Assembly (NCBI GenBank): GCA_035651715.1
Contig: DASRFD010000047.1
Coordinates: forward strand, 1 to 64,000
DNA length: 64,000 bases
Direction of reading: 5' to 3'
Origin: Nevskia sp035651715
GTDB lineage: Bacteria; Pseudomonadota; Gammaproteobacteria; Nevskiales; Nevskiaceae
Both the position numbers and the translations under genes were made by a program. Below, one piece after another: positions 55,350 through 64,000 of the stretch (its first letter is position 1; each line of letters begins with the position of its first letter). Under the pieces are notes generated by a model, which was not told the origin of the DNA, searched no databases, and was given only the letters and a program-made list of their open reading frames with translations.

Positions 55350-56452
55350 TGAAGACCTTCCTGCTCTTCCTGGCGCTGCTGGGCGGCCTCAGCGCGCTGC
55401 CGGCCCAGGCCGAGCGCGTCAAGGACCTGGCCGACGTCGAAGGCGTGCGCAGCAACCACCTGATCGGCTATGGGCTGGTGGTGGGCCTGGCCGGCAGCGG
55501 CGACCAGACCACCCAGGCGCCGTTCACGGTGCAGAGCCTGGAAAGCATGCTGCGCCAGCTCGGCGTCACCGTGCCGAGCAACGTCAACCCGCAGCTGAAG
55601 AACGTCGCCGCCGTGGCGGTGCACGCCGAGCTGCCGGCCTTCGCCAAGCTAGGCCAGAACATCGACGTCACCGTCTCCTCCATCGGCAATGCCGCCAGCC
55701 TGCGCGGCGGCAGCCTGCTGATGACGCCGCTGAAAGGCTCGGACGGACAGGTCTACGCCATGGCCCAGGGCAACGTCGTGGTCGGCGGCCTGGGCGTGTC
55801 CGGCAAGGACGGCTCCAAGCTCACCGTCAACATCCCCAGCGTCGGCCGCATCCCGTCCGGCGCCAGCGTCGAGCGCGAGGTGGCCAGCGACTTCGGCAAC
55901 GGCGACCTGCTGCTCAACCTGCGCACCGCCGACTTCACCACCGCCTCGCGCACCGCCGCGGCGATCAACCGCGCGCTCGGCGCGCCGGTGGCGCGCGCCG
56001 AGGACGCCGTCACCGTCGCGGTGAAGGCGCCGGCCGACCCGAACGACCGCGTCAACTTCCTCGCCACGCTGGAGGCGATCGACGTCGACCCCGGCGAGGC
56101 GCCGGCGCGGGTCATCGTCAACTCGCGCAGCGGCACCGTGGTCATCAGCAGCCAGGTGCGCGTCACCCCGGCGGCGGTGGCGCACGGCAACCTCTCCGTC
56201 ACCATCACCGAGCGGCCGCAGGTCAGCCAGCCGGCGCCGTTCTCGCGCGGCGGCACCACCGAGGTGGTGCAGCGCTCCAGCATCGAGGTCAACGAGGGCA
56301 GCGGCCACATGTTCGTGTTCCAGGCCGGCGTCAGCCTCGACGACATCGTGCGCGCCGTGAACCAGGTCGGGGCCGCGCCCGGCGACCTGGTGGCGATCCT
56401 CGAGGCGTTGAAGCAGGCCGGCGCGCTGCGCGCCGAGCTGGTCGTGATCTGA
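55349..56452 (+). CDS. flgI: Flagellar P-ring protein FlgI
   Basis: A 367-residue periplasmic protein with signal peptide (LLFLALLGGLSALPAQA). The core is FlgI throughout: RVKDLADVEGVRSNHLIGYG, LVVGLAGSGDQTTQAPFTVQ, NVAAVAVHAELPAFAKLGQN, and the C-terminal ALKQAGALRAELVVI. It builds the P ring with the help of FlgA. Confidence 0.97.
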   Translation: MKTFLLFLALLGGLSALPAQAERVKDLADVEGVRSNHLIGYGLVVGLAGSGDQTTQAPFTVQSLESMLRQLGVTVPSNVNPQLKNVAAVAVHAELPAFAKLGQNIDVTVSSIGNAASLRGGSLLMTPLKGSDGQVYAMAQGNVVVGGLGVSGKDGSKLTVNIPSVGRIPSGASVEREVASDFGNGDLLLNLRTADFTTASRTAAAINRALGAPVARAEDAVTVAVKAPADPNDRVNFLATLEAIDVDPGEAPARVIVNSRSGTVVISSQVRVTPAAVAHGNLSVTITERPQVSQPAPFSRGGTTEVVQRSSIEVNEGSGHMFVFQAGVSLDDIVRAVNQVGAAPGDLVAILEALKQAGALRAELVVI

Positions 56453-57348
56453 TGAGCGCCGGCCCGCCCAACACCCTGCCGGCGGTGACCGACTTCGGTC
56501 AGTACGCCGGCCTGCGCGCGGCCGCCCAGCGCAACGATCCCAAGGCGCTGCGCCAGGCGGCGCAGCAGTTCGAGGCGCTGCTCACCGAGACCCTGCTGAA
56601 GACATCGCGGCAGGCCAAGCTAGGCGACGACCTCACCGGCGAGCAGGGTGATTTCTACAACGACTTGTTCGACCAGCAGATGGCCCAGCACCTGTCCGCG
56701 GGCAAGGGCCTGGGCCTGGCCGACATGCTGGTGCGCCAGCTCGGCGGCCTCAAGGCCGGGCAGACGCCGCCGACGCAGGCGCCGCCGCCGGCCTCGGCCA
56801 GCGGCGGCGGCGCCGCCGGCAGCGACGCGGCCCATCCGCATCCGGCCGGCTGGAAGCCGCAAAGCGCGCAGGAGTTCGTCGACGCGGTGCGGCCGCACGC
56901 CGAGCAGGCCGCGGCCGAGCTGGGCGTGCCGGCGCGCGTGCTGATCGCCCAGGCGGCGCTGGAAACCGGCTGGGGCCGGCACATGGCCAGGCACAAGGAC
57001 GGCAGCGCCGGCCTCAACCTGTTCGGGGTCAAGGCGCAGGGCGGCTGGAACGGCGCCAGCCTGGGCCATACCACCACCGAGTACCGCGACGGCCAGGCGG
57101 TGAGCGAGAACGCGCGTTTCCGCGCCTACGACTCGGTCGGCGCCTCGTTCAAGGACTACGTGCAGTTCCTCAAGGGCAATCCGCGCTATGCCGAGGCCCT
57201 GCGCAGCGGCAGCGTCCATGGCTTTGCCCAGGGCCTGCAGAAGGCGGGCTACGCCACCGACCCGCATTACGCGCAGAAACTGATCAAGCTCGCCTACGGC
57301 GCGCAGATGACGGTCGCCTTCGGCACGCCGCGCACCGTCAGCGTGTAA
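56452..57348 (+). CDS. flgJ: Rod cap / peptidoglycan hydrolase FlgJ
   Basis: A 298-residue two-domain FlgJ. The N-terminal rod-cap region (ALRQAAQQFEALLTETLLKT) is joined by an Ala/Ser/Gly linker to a glucosaminidase domain (RVLIAQAALETGWGRHMARH, GLNLFGVKAQGGWNGASLG, FRAYDSVGASFKDYVQFLKG). The Glu in AALETGWG is the catalytic acid. It digests peptidoglycan as the rod passes. The TGATG overlap with flgI shows coupling. Confidence 0.96.
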   Translation: MSAGPPNTLPAVTDFGQYAGLRAAAQRNDPKALRQAAQQFEALLTETLLKTSRQAKLGDDLTGEQGDFYNDLFDQQMAQHLSAGKGLGLADMLVRQLGGLKAGQTPPTQAPPPASASGGGAAGSDAAHPHPAGWKPQSAQEFVDAVRPHAEQAAAELGVPARVLIAQAALETGWGRHMARHKDGSAGLNLFGVKAQGGWNGASLGHTTTEYRDGQAVSENARFRAYDSVGASFKDYVQFLKGNPRYAEALRSGSVHGFAQGLQKAGYATDPHYAQKLIKLAYGAQMTVAFGTPRTVSV

Positions 57349-57360
57349 CCGGAGCCGTTC

Positions 57361-59250
57361 ATGAGCGACATGCTGAGCATCGGCAGTTCCGCGCTACTGG
57401 CCTACCGCACCGCGCTGGACGTGGTCAGCCAGAACATCGCCAACGCCAACACCGCCGGCTACAGCCGGCAGCGCGCCGACCTGACCAATGTCGCCGGCGC
57501 GCCATTGCCGAACCTGGTGGTCGGCGACGGCGTGCAGGTGCAGACGGTCCAGCGCCTCAACGACGGCTTCGTGCAGCAGCAGCTGGTGCAGGACGACAGC
57601 AGCTACAGCCGCATCAGCACTTTCCAGGCCTACGCCGCGCAGGCCGACAGCCTGCTGTCCGGTTCCAGCTCCGGCCTGGCGCAGCCGCTGCAGAATTTCT
57701 TCACCGCCCTCGGCGGCCTTGCCGCCAACGCCGGCTCCAGCGCCTCGCGCCAGTCGCTGCTGGCGGGCGCGCAGTCGCTGGCGGCGGGCTTCAACACCCT
57801 GCAACAGCAACTGCAGGGGCTCAACGACGAGGTGTCGGGTAGCCTCGGCACCACCGTCGACGGCATCAACGCCGCGGCCTCGCAGCTGGCGCAGCTCAAC
57901 CAGCGCATCTCCCAGGCCACGGCGCAGAGCAACGGCCAGCCGCCCAACGACCTGCTCGACCAGCGCGACCAGCTGCTGCGCACGCTCGGCAGCGCGGTCG
58001 GCGTCAGCAGCACCGTCAACGCCGACGGCTCGGCCAATGTTTTCATCGGCAACGGCCAGGCCCTGGTGCTCGGCGGCAGCGCCAACCGGCTGACGGTGCA
58101 GGCCGACGCCTACGGCCAGAGCCAGGACATCGTGCTCAACAGCGGCGGCAGCAGCAGCGTGCTCACCGGCCAGATTTCCGGCGGCACGCTCGGCGGCCTG
58201 CTCGACGCCCAGCGCGAGCTGCTCGGCCCGGCGATGAACCAGCTCGGCCAGCTCGCGGTATCCCTGGCCAGCGCCGTCAACGCCCAGCACCAGCAGGGCA
58301 TGGACCAATACGGCCAGCTCGGCGGCGCCCTGTTCAGCATCGCCCCGCCCCAGGTCAGCGCCGCCGCCGGCAACGCCGGCAGCGCCTCGGTGACGGCCAC
58401 GGTGGCCAACGCCGGTCAGCTCGGCAGCTCCGACTACATCCTCAAATACGACGGCTCCGGCTGGAGCCTGACCGACCGCAGCAGCGGCGCCAGCGTCGCG
58501 CTCGGCGGCAACGGCACCGCCGCCAGCCCGCTGACCGGCGCCGGCCTGAGCCTGGTGGTCGGCGGCACGCCGGCGGCCGGCGACCAATACCTGGTGCAGC
58601 CGACGCGCTTCGCCGCCGGCAGCCTGGCGGTGGCGATCACCGACCCGGCGCGCGTCGCCGTGGCCGCGCCGGTGCAGGCGCTGGCCGGCAGCGGCAACGC
58701 CGGCGCCGCCGGCATCGCCACGCCGCAGGTGCTCGACGCCGGCAATCCGGCGCTGCTGGCGACGGCGGTGATCCGCTTCACCAGCGCCACCACCTACAGC
58801 ATCAACGGCAGCGGCAGCTACGCCTACAGCAGCGGCGGCAACATCGACGTCGACGGCCTGCGGGTGCGGATCAGCGGCACGCCGGCCGCCGGCGACAGCT
58901 TCACGCTCAAGGCCAACAGCGGCTCCAGCACCGACGCCAGCAACGCCTCCGCGCTGGCCGCCATCTCCAGCCTCAAGCTGCTCAACCAGGGCAGCGACAC
59001 GCTGGGCTCGGCCAACGCCGCGCTGGTCTCGCGCACCGGCGCCACCGCGCAGCAGGCGCAGGCCCAGCTCGGCGCGCAGACCGCGATCCGCAACCAGGCC
59101 CAGACCGCGCGCGACTCCGTGTCGGGCGTCAACCTCGACGAGGAAGCCTCCGACATGATGCGCTTCCAGCAGGCCTACCAGGCCGCGGCGCAGGTGATCT
59201 CGACCTCCAACAGCCTGTTCCAGTCGCTGCTGAGCGCGCTGCGCGGCTGA
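57361..59250 (+). CDS. flgK: Hook–filament junction protein FlgK (HAP1)
   Basis: A 629-residue protein. The N-terminal ALLAYRTALDVVSQNIANAN, TAGYSRQRADLTN and the C-terminal GVNLDEEASDMMRFQQAYQA, AAQVISTSNSLFQSLLSALR are typical of FlgK. The long Ser/Ala/Gly-rich central domain is surface-exposed and variable among species. Export depends on FlgN. Confidence 0.96.
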   Translation: MSDMLSIGSSALLAYRTALDVVSQNIANANTAGYSRQRADLTNVAGAPLPNLVVGDGVQVQTVQRLNDGFVQQQLVQDDSSYSRISTFQAYAAQADSLLSGSSSGLAQPLQNFFTALGGLAANAGSSASRQSLLAGAQSLAAGFNTLQQQLQGLNDEVSGSLGTTVDGINAAASQLAQLNQRISQATAQSNGQPPNDLLDQRDQLLRTLGSAVGVSSTVNADGSANVFIGNGQALVLGGSANRLTVQADAYGQSQDIVLNSGGSSSVLTGQISGGTLGGLLDAQRELLGPAMNQLGQLAVSLASAVNAQHQQGMDQYGQLGGALFSIAPPQVSAAAGNAGSASVTATVANAGQLGSSDYILKYDGSGWSLTDRSSGASVALGGNGTAASPLTGAGLSLVVGGTPAAGDQYLVQPTRFAAGSLAVAITDPARVAVAAPVQALAGSGNAGAAGIATPQVLDAGNPALLATAVIRFTSATTYSINGSGSYAYSSGGNIDVDGLRVRISGTPAAGDSFTLKANSGSSTDASNASALAAISSLKLLNQGSDTLGSANAALVSRTGATAQQAQAQLGAQTAIRNQAQTARDSVSGVNLDEEASDMMRFQQAYQAAAQVISTSNSLFQSLLSALRG

Positions 59251-59272
59251 AGACCTTTACCGGAACCACGCC

Positions 59273-60469
59273 ATGATCCGCATCGCCAGCTCCATGCTGT
59301 ACCAGCAGACCGCCCAGGCCATCGGCAGCAACCAGGCGCAGCTGGTGCAGCTGCAGAGCCAGATGGGCAGCGGCCTGCGCATCCAGACCGCGGCCGACGA
59401 TCCCCTGGCGGCGGGGCAGGCGCTGGGCGTCAACCAGTCGCTGGCCGACGTCGGGCAGTGGCAGAGCAACGCCAAGACCTTGCAGACCAGCCTGGGTCTG
59501 GAGGACAGCGCGCTCAGCGCGGTGAGCACCGCGCTCGGCCAGATCCAGACCCTGGCGGTGCAGTCCAACAGCGCCGCGCTCAGCGACAGCGACCGCCAGG
59601 CCATCGTGACGCAGATGAAGCAGCAGCTCGCCGTGATCCTGCAGCAGGCCAATGCGCAGGATGCCTCGGGCAACTACCTGTTCGGCGGCACCCAGGGCGG
59701 CGCCGCGCCGTTCGCGCTGACCGCGGGCGGCGCCAGCTATGCCGGCAACAGCAACGTCAGCCTGCTGGCGCTGGGCCCGACCAGCGAGATCGCCACCGGC
59801 GACCCGGGTGACGCCGTGTTCATGCAGCTCAAGTCCGGCGACGGGCGGATCGACGTCGCCGCCGCGGCCGGCAACAGCGGCAGCGCCGGCATCGGCACGG
59901 CCCAGGTCAGCGACGCTTCGCAGTGGGACGGCGGGTCCTACACGCTCAAATTCAGCGGCGGCCAGTACCAGGTGCTGGACAGCGCCAGCACGGTGGTCGC
60001 CTCCGGCGCCTACAGTTCCGGCCAGGCCATCGCCTTCCGCGGCCTCAGCGTCACCGTCAACGGCGCGCCGGCCGACGGCGACAGCTTCAGCATCGGTCCC
60101 AGTACCACCCGGGACCTGTTCGCCACGGTGCAGAACCTGATCGCCGCCGTCGGCGCTCCGGCCGGGAGCGCCGCGCAGCGCGCGCAGAACCAGACCGCGC
60201 TGTATGCCGCGCAGCAGGCGCTGGGCGGGGCGCAGGCTCACATCACCAACGTGCTGGCCGGCGTCGGCGCCCGCGAGCAGGCGGTGAACAACGCCGTGAC
60301 CCAGCTGTCGGCGCGCAGCTCGCAGCTGCAGACCACCTTGTCGGGCCTGCAGGACCTCGACTACGCCCAGGCCACCACCCAGCTGAGCCGGACCAACGTG
60401 GTGCTGCAGGCGGCGGAGCAGAGCTACGTGCAGATCCAGGGCCTGAGCCTGTTCAATTACCTCAAGTAG
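59273..60469 (+). CDS. flgL: Hook–filament junction protein FlgL (HAP3)
   Basis: A 398-residue flagellin-like protein: RIASSMLYQQTAQAIGSNQA, LVQLQSQMGSGLRIQTAADD at the N-terminus and DLDYAQATTQLSRTNVVLQA, AEQSYVQIQGLSLFNYL at the C-terminus. It joins FlgK to the filament. 22 nt separate it from flgK. Confidence 0.95.
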   Translation: MIRIASSMLYQQTAQAIGSNQAQLVQLQSQMGSGLRIQTAADDPLAAGQALGVNQSLADVGQWQSNAKTLQTSLGLEDSALSAVSTALGQIQTLAVQSNSAALSDSDRQAIVTQMKQQLAVILQQANAQDASGNYLFGGTQGGAAPFALTAGGASYAGNSNVSLLALGPTSEIATGDPGDAVFMQLKSGDGRIDVAAAAGNSGSAGIGTAQVSDASQWDGGSYTLKFSGGQYQVLDSASTVVASGAYSSGQAIAFRGLSVTVNGAPADGDSFSIGPSTTRDLFATVQNLIAAVGAPAGSAAQRAQNQTALYAAQQALGGAQAHITNVLAGVGAREQAVNNAVTQLSARSSQLQTTLSGLQDLDYAQATTQLSRTNVVLQAAEQSYVQIQGLSLFNYLK

Positions 60470-60527
60470 CGCGCACGCCGTTAATCGGGTCCGCGCAGCC
60501 GCTCGTCCCGCGCCACGCCGGCACCGG

Positions 60528-60554
60528 TCAAGAATCGCCGCGGCGCTCCGCTAA
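60528..60554 (+). promoter_or_regulatory. Sigma-28 (FliA)-type promoter for flagellin
   Basis: TCAA, 15 bp, TCCGCTAA compares with the sigma-28 consensus TAAA-N15-GCCGATAA (3/4 and 6/8 matches, exact spacing). It is 114 bp upstream of the flagellin GTG, in a 198-bp gap after flgL. Confidence 0.55.
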
Positions 60555-60667
60555 GGCACACAAGCAACGGCGGCGCTCCCGGAACGGGATCACCCTCCGG
60601 AGCGGTCCGACCGGATTGCCGGCCGGTACAAGCTAGCCAGCCACCCAGTCAGTCAAGGAGAATTCCC

Positions 60668-61825
60668 GTGAGCTTGATCGTCAACACCAACCTCTCGTCC
60701 GTCACGACGCAGACCTACCTGTCCACCACCCAGAGCCAGCTGGCCAAGGCCACGCAGCGCCTGGCCTCCGGCCTGCGCATCAACAGCGCCGCCGACGATG
60801 CCGCCGGCTACGCCATCGCCCAGCGCCTGACCGCCCAGGTCAACGGCTCCAACACCGCGATCCAGAACGCCAACAACGCCGTGTCCCTGGCGCAGACCGC
60901 GCAGGGTTCGCTGTCGGAGATCACCAACAACCTGCAGCGCGTCCGCGAGCTGGCGGTGGAGTCGGCCAACGCCACCAACAGCACCAGCGACCGCCAGTCG
61001 CTCGACAACGAAGCGCAGCAGCTGCTGTCGGAAGTGAACCGCGTCGCCAACACCGCTTCGTTCAACGGCGTCAAGCTGCTGGACGGCAGCTTCACCTCGC
61101 AGCAGTTCCAGGTCGGCGCCAATGCCGGCGACACCATCACCATCGCCTCGATCTCCAGCGCCACCACGGCGTCGCTGGGCTCGGTGACGGGCGCCCTGAG
61201 CCAGTCCGGCGCCAGCAGCGGCATCACCTCGCTGGGTGCGGCCGCGACCGGCACGATGCTGATCAACGGCCACGACATCGGCGCGCTCGCCGCCGCCGGC
61301 ACCGTCGCCCAGCGCGTGGGCCAGGTGGTCGACGCCATCAATGCGATCTCCACCCAGACCGGCGTCAATGCCTCGTACGACGCCGCCAACGGCGTGATCG
61401 ACCTGGCCTCGGCCTCGGCGATCACCGTGACCGGCGCCGACACCGGCACCATCACCGGCTTCAACGCCGCGGGTGGCCAGGGGTCAGCCTCCACCACGAC
61501 CGTGACCGGCCTGACCTCGCTGAGCCTGCAGTCGTCCGCCGGCGCGTCCATCGCCATCGCGCAGATCGACAGCGCGCTGAACCAGATCAACACCACCAAT
61601 GCCTCCCTGGGCGCGTACCAGAACCGCTTCCAGTCGGCGGTGGCCAACCTGCAGAGCACCTCGCAGAACCTGACCGCCGCGCGCAGCACGGTGCAGGACG
61701 CGGACTTCGCGGCGGAAACCGCCAACGAGACCCGCGCCTCGGTCCTGCAGCAGGCCGGTGTGGCGGTGCTGGGCCAGGCCAACTCGCAGCCGCAGCAGGT
61801 GCTGTCTCTCCTGCAGCATCTGTAA
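60668..61825 (+). CDS. fliC: Flagellin
   Basis: A 385-residue flagellin. The N-terminal D0/D1 (LIVNTNLSSVTTQTYLSTTQ, SQLAKATQRLASGLRINSAA) and C-terminal D1/D0 (NLTAARSTVQDADFAAETAN, ETRASVLQQAGVAVLGQANS, QPQQVLSLLQ) are well conserved. The central domain is short (about residues 175–285). The start is GTG at 60668 with AAGGAGAATTCCC upstream. A sigma-28-type promoter precedes it and a strong terminator follows. Only one flagellin gene is seen in the window. Confidence 0.97.
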   Translation: MSLIVNTNLSSVTTQTYLSTTQSQLAKATQRLASGLRINSAADDAAGYAIAQRLTAQVNGSNTAIQNANNAVSLAQTAQGSLSEITNNLQRVRELAVESANATNSTSDRQSLDNEAQQLLSEVNRVANTASFNGVKLLDGSFTSQQFQVGANAGDTITIASISSATTASLGSVTGALSQSGASSGITSLGAAATGTMLINGHDIGALAAAGTVAQRVGQVVDAINAISTQTGVNASYDAANGVIDLASASAITVTGADTGTITGFNAAGGQGSASTTTVTGLTSLSLQSSAGASIAIAQIDSALNQINTTNASLGAYQNRFQSAVANLQSTSQNLTAARSTVQDADFAAETANETRASVLQQAGVAVLGQANSQPQQVLSLLQHL

Positions 61826-61840
61826 GAGGGCTGATGCAAC

Positions 61841-61870
61841 GCCCCATGCCGGCGCAAGCCGGCATGGGGC
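61841..61870 (+). terminator. Terminator after flagellin gene
   Basis: GCCCCATGCCGGC, loop GCAA, GCCGGCATGGGGC, followed by TTTC: a perfect 13-bp stem with a stable GNRA-type loop. It is located 15 bp after the fliC stop. Confidence 0.85.
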
Positions 61871-61919
61871 TTTCGGCCGTTCCGGCTCGCCGGGCGGCGG
61901 ATAAGCGGAGCGCAGTGCC

Positions 61920-62264
61920 ATGACCAATCCTGTCAGCGGTGCGGCAGCGGCGAATCTCGCGGCCAGCCCGGCGCAGCCGGCCGCAACGCCGCGGCCGGCG
62001 GCTTCGTCCGAGGTCGCGGAGCCGGCCCCCGCCGCGGTCGCGCCGGCCGACCTGAAGGCCGTTGCCGAGGCCCTCAGCAAGGCCTTCCATCCGACCCAGA
62101 CGGATCTGCGCTTCCAGGTGGACAAGCTGACCGGCCAGATGGTGATTTCGGTGATCGACGCGCAGGACGGCAAGACCCTGCTGCAGATCCCCGACCAGGA
62201 GGCGCTCGCCGTCGCGCAAAGCCTGGCGGAGTCCCAGGCGCACCTGATCCAGCGTCAGGCCTGA
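61920..62264 (+). CDS. flaG: FlaG family protein
   Basis: A 114-residue protein with an Ala/Pro-rich N-terminal half and the conserved FlaG C-terminus (TDLRFQVDKLTGQMVISVID, DGKTLLQIPDQEALAVAQSL). FlaG affects filament length in some bacteria by an unclear mechanism. It sits between fliC and fliD as usual. Confidence 0.9.
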   Translation: MTNPVSGAAAANLAASPAQPAATPRPAASSEVAEPAPAAVAPADLKAVAEALSKAFHPTQTDLRFQVDKLTGQMVISVIDAQDGKTLLQIPDQEALAVAQSLAESQAHLIQRQA

Positions 62265-62290
62265 GCCGCAACCGCACCAGGAGAACGGAC

Positions 62291-63688
62291 ATGAGCGTCA
62301 ATCTGTCGACCGCCGGAAACACCACCACCGGTGCCATTACTTCGACCGGCCTGGGTTCGGGCCTGGACATCAACTCGATCGTCACCGCGGTGGTCAACGC
62401 CGCGATCCAGCCGCAGCAGACGCGGCTGCAGGCCAGCCAGGCCACCGACCAGTCGACCATTTCCGCGCTGGGCACGGTCAAGTCGACCCTGGCCAGCCTG
62501 CAAACCGCGGTGAACGCCATCACCACCGGCGGCGCGCTGACGCAGCTGTCGGCGCAGACCAGCAGCAGCGCCGTGTTCACCGCCACCGCCGGCAGCGGCG
62601 CGGTGGCCGGAACCTACCAGGTCAAGGTGCAGACCCTGGCCCAGGCCAACACCATCCAGTCGACGGCATTCGCCAGCGCCAGCGCCGCCGTCGGCACCGG
62701 ACCCTACGCCATCACCGCCGGCGGCAAGACCTTCAGCGTCACCCTCGACAGCGGCAACGACACCCTGTCGGGGCTCGCCGCGGCGATCAACGGCGCCGGC
62801 GACAACAGCGGCGTCTCGGCCACGGTGATCAACGCCACCGGCGGTTCCTACCTGCTGCTGTCCGCCACCCAGACCGGCGTCGCCAACGCGGTGTCGGTGT
62901 CGTCCTCCGCGCCGGTCAGCTTCACCACCGTCCAGGGCGCCGCCGACGCCACCGGCACCATCGCCAACCTGCCGTTCCAGAGCGGCAGCAACATCGTCTC
63001 GAACGTCCTTACCGGCGTCAGCCTGAATCTGGTCAGCGCCTCGCCGGACACCACCCAGACCCTGACGGTCACGGCCAACACCCAGTCGGCGGCCAACGCG
63101 GTGCAAGCCTTCGTCAGCGCCTACAACGCCGCCGTGTCGCTGCTCGGCAGCGCCACCGCCTACACCCCGGGGAGCGGCAGCTCGGCGGGCGGCGGCACCG
63201 CCGGCCCACTGCTGGGCGACGTGGCGATCAGCAGCCTGCAGTTCCAACTGCAGGCCATCACCGGCGCGGGCAACAGCGCCGGCAACGGCTTCACCCTGCT
63301 GTCGCAGATCGGCGTCAGCGCCAACGCCGACGGCACCCTGGCGGTGAACGGCGCCAAGCTCGCCAGCGCCCTGCAGAGCAACAGCGCCGGCGTGAAGAGC
63401 CTGTTCACCGGCACCGGCGGCATCGGCACCCAGCTGGACACCCTGCTCAACAACGCCGTCGGCGCCGGCGGCACGATCGAGACCGAGACCCAGTCCCTGC
63501 AGAGCCAGGTCGACGCCATGGCCTCCCAGCTCACCGCCCTGACCGCGCGCCAGACCCAGCTCACGGCGCAGTATTACGCCCAGTTCAATGCCATGGACAG
63601 GGTCGTCGCCGGCTACAAGAACACCTCCAGCCTGCTGACCCAGCTCTACGCGCCGAGGCCGCTGAACTCGTCCGGATCGTCCGGCTGA
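62291..63688 (+). CDS. fliD: Filament cap protein FliD (HAP2)
   Basis: A 465-residue cap protein. The N-terminal TSTGLGSGLDINSIVTAVVN, AAIQPQQTRLQASQATDQST and the C-terminal TETQSLQSQVDAMASQLTAL, RQTQLTAQYYAQFNAMDRVV are diagnostic of FliD. An AGGAG precedes the ATG. It caps the growing filament and promotes flagellin folding. Confidence 0.96.
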   Translation: MSVNLSTAGNTTTGAITSTGLGSGLDINSIVTAVVNAAIQPQQTRLQASQATDQSTISALGTVKSTLASLQTAVNAITTGGALTQLSAQTSSSAVFTATAGSGAVAGTYQVKVQTLAQANTIQSTAFASASAAVGTGPYAITAGGKTFSVTLDSGNDTLSGLAAAINGAGDNSGVSATVINATGGSYLLLSATQTGVANAVSVSSSAPVSFTTVQGAADATGTIANLPFQSGSNIVSNVLTGVSLNLVSASPDTTQTLTVTANTQSAANAVQAFVSAYNAAVSLLGSATAYTPGSGSSAGGGTAGPLLGDVAISSLQFQLQAITGAGNSAGNGFTLLSQIGVSANADGTLAVNGAKLASALQSNSAGVKSLFTGTGGIGTQLDTLLNNAVGAGGTIETETQSLQSQVDAMASQLTALTARQTQLTAQYYAQFNAMDRVVAGYKNTSSLLTQLYAPRPLNSSGSSG

Positions 63689-63767
63689 TGAAGCGGCCGC
63701 CGCCCTCAAGTTTTGTGGTTGGCGGCCGATTCACTCCTTGGAACGATCATTCGAGCGGATAACCAAC

Positions 63768-64000
63768 ATGCCTCCTGCCAACCTCGCAGCCCTGCGTCAG
63801 TACCGGCAGTCCGGCGTCGCCTATCAGCTGGAGGATGCCTCGCCGCATCGGCTGATCGCGATGCTCTACGACGGCGCGCTGGAGCGCATGGCCATCGCCA
63901 TCTCCGGCATCGCCAACCGCAACACCGCCGACAAGCTGCGCGGCATCGATTCGACCATCGCCATCCTCGAGCATCTCAACGGCGTGCTGGACTACAAGGC
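63768..64000 (+). CDS. fliS: Flagellin export chaperone FliS (cut by window edge)
   Basis: The first 77 codons of FliS: LRQYRQSGVAYQLEDASPHR, LIAMLYDGALERMAIAISGI, then NTADKLRGIDSTIAILEHLN. This is the conserved FliS start, and the gene runs off the right edge. It binds flagellin monomers before export. It follows fliD by 79 bp. Confidence 0.93.
   Translation, partial: MPPANLAALRQYRQSGVAYQLEDASPHRLIAMLYDGALERMAIAISGIANRNTADKLRGIDSTIAILEHLNGVLDYK

Overview
The window is GC-rich DNA from a proteobacterium, most likely a gammaproteobacterium. Evidence for this is the flgA/flgM/flgN–cheV–flgBCDEFGHIJKL–fliC–flaG–fliD–fliS flagellar order with sigma-54-type promoters, a LuxI/LuxR pair, a YdbH/YdbL-like pair and a DUF1631 gene. 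An affiliation near Nevskiales/Xanthomonadales is a guess. The left 27 kb is one end of an integrated temperate phage or phage-like element; the right 37 kb is host chromosome.

PROPHAGE (1–27,300). A leftward replication operon (HTH protein, a 65-aa protein, a DUF1376 initiator-like protein and DnaB helicase, which runs off the window edge) lies left of a switch formed by a Cro/YdaS-like gene and a divergent CI-type LexA-fold repressor. Two copies of a 14-bp operator-like motif lie between cro and cI. Two more lie before a long rightward operon beginning at 5806. That operon is almost continuously coupled (ATGA, GTGA and TGATG junctions) up to the integrase at 27,145. It carries, in order: small genes; two diversity-generating-retroelement (DGR) target genes; a recombination module (Cas4/RecB-like nuclease, RecT, Rad50/SbcC-like ATPase, DnaQ-like exonuclease); a third DGR target; avd; the DGR template and reverse transcriptase; a DUF3850 gene; a complete PRTRC cassette (ParB, E, C, F, B, A, ThiF), which includes ubiquitin-like, E2-like, JAMM-protease and E1-like proteins; a HerA-like ATPase; an aGPT-Pplase/hmdU-kinase-related protein; an excisionase-like gene; and a tyrosine integrase. 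A tRNA 3'-half sequence just beyond the integrase is the probable attachment site. No virion structural gene is visible, so those genes, if present, lie left of position 1.

The central discovery is the DGR. One 108-bp template repeat (14351–14458) matches three variable repeats at the 3' ends of three different genes. By eye, every substitution falls at a template adenine (11, 15 and 15 changes). The template lies in frame inside the 5' end of the reverse-transcriptase reading frame. The targets sit in the early region, and two lie more than 5 kb from the RT.

HOST (27,300–64,000). After a tRNA-type terminator come a DUF1318 lipoprotein and a YdbH-like protein, a small HTH protein, a DUF1631 protein, luxR, a tetR gene, a secreted matrixin-like metalloprotease with a GlyGly-type C-terminal sorting signal, and luxI. 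Near-palindromic las/lux-type boxes lie upstream of luxI and of the protease gene, which suggests quorum control of both. A four-gene operon follows (KpsE/Wzz-like, Wza-like, OpgH-like glucosyltransferase, sulfotransferase), probably making or exporting a modified glucan. Then come an acetolactate-synthase-like enzyme, a PilZ protein and the flagellar hook–filament cluster, cut by the right edge within fliS.
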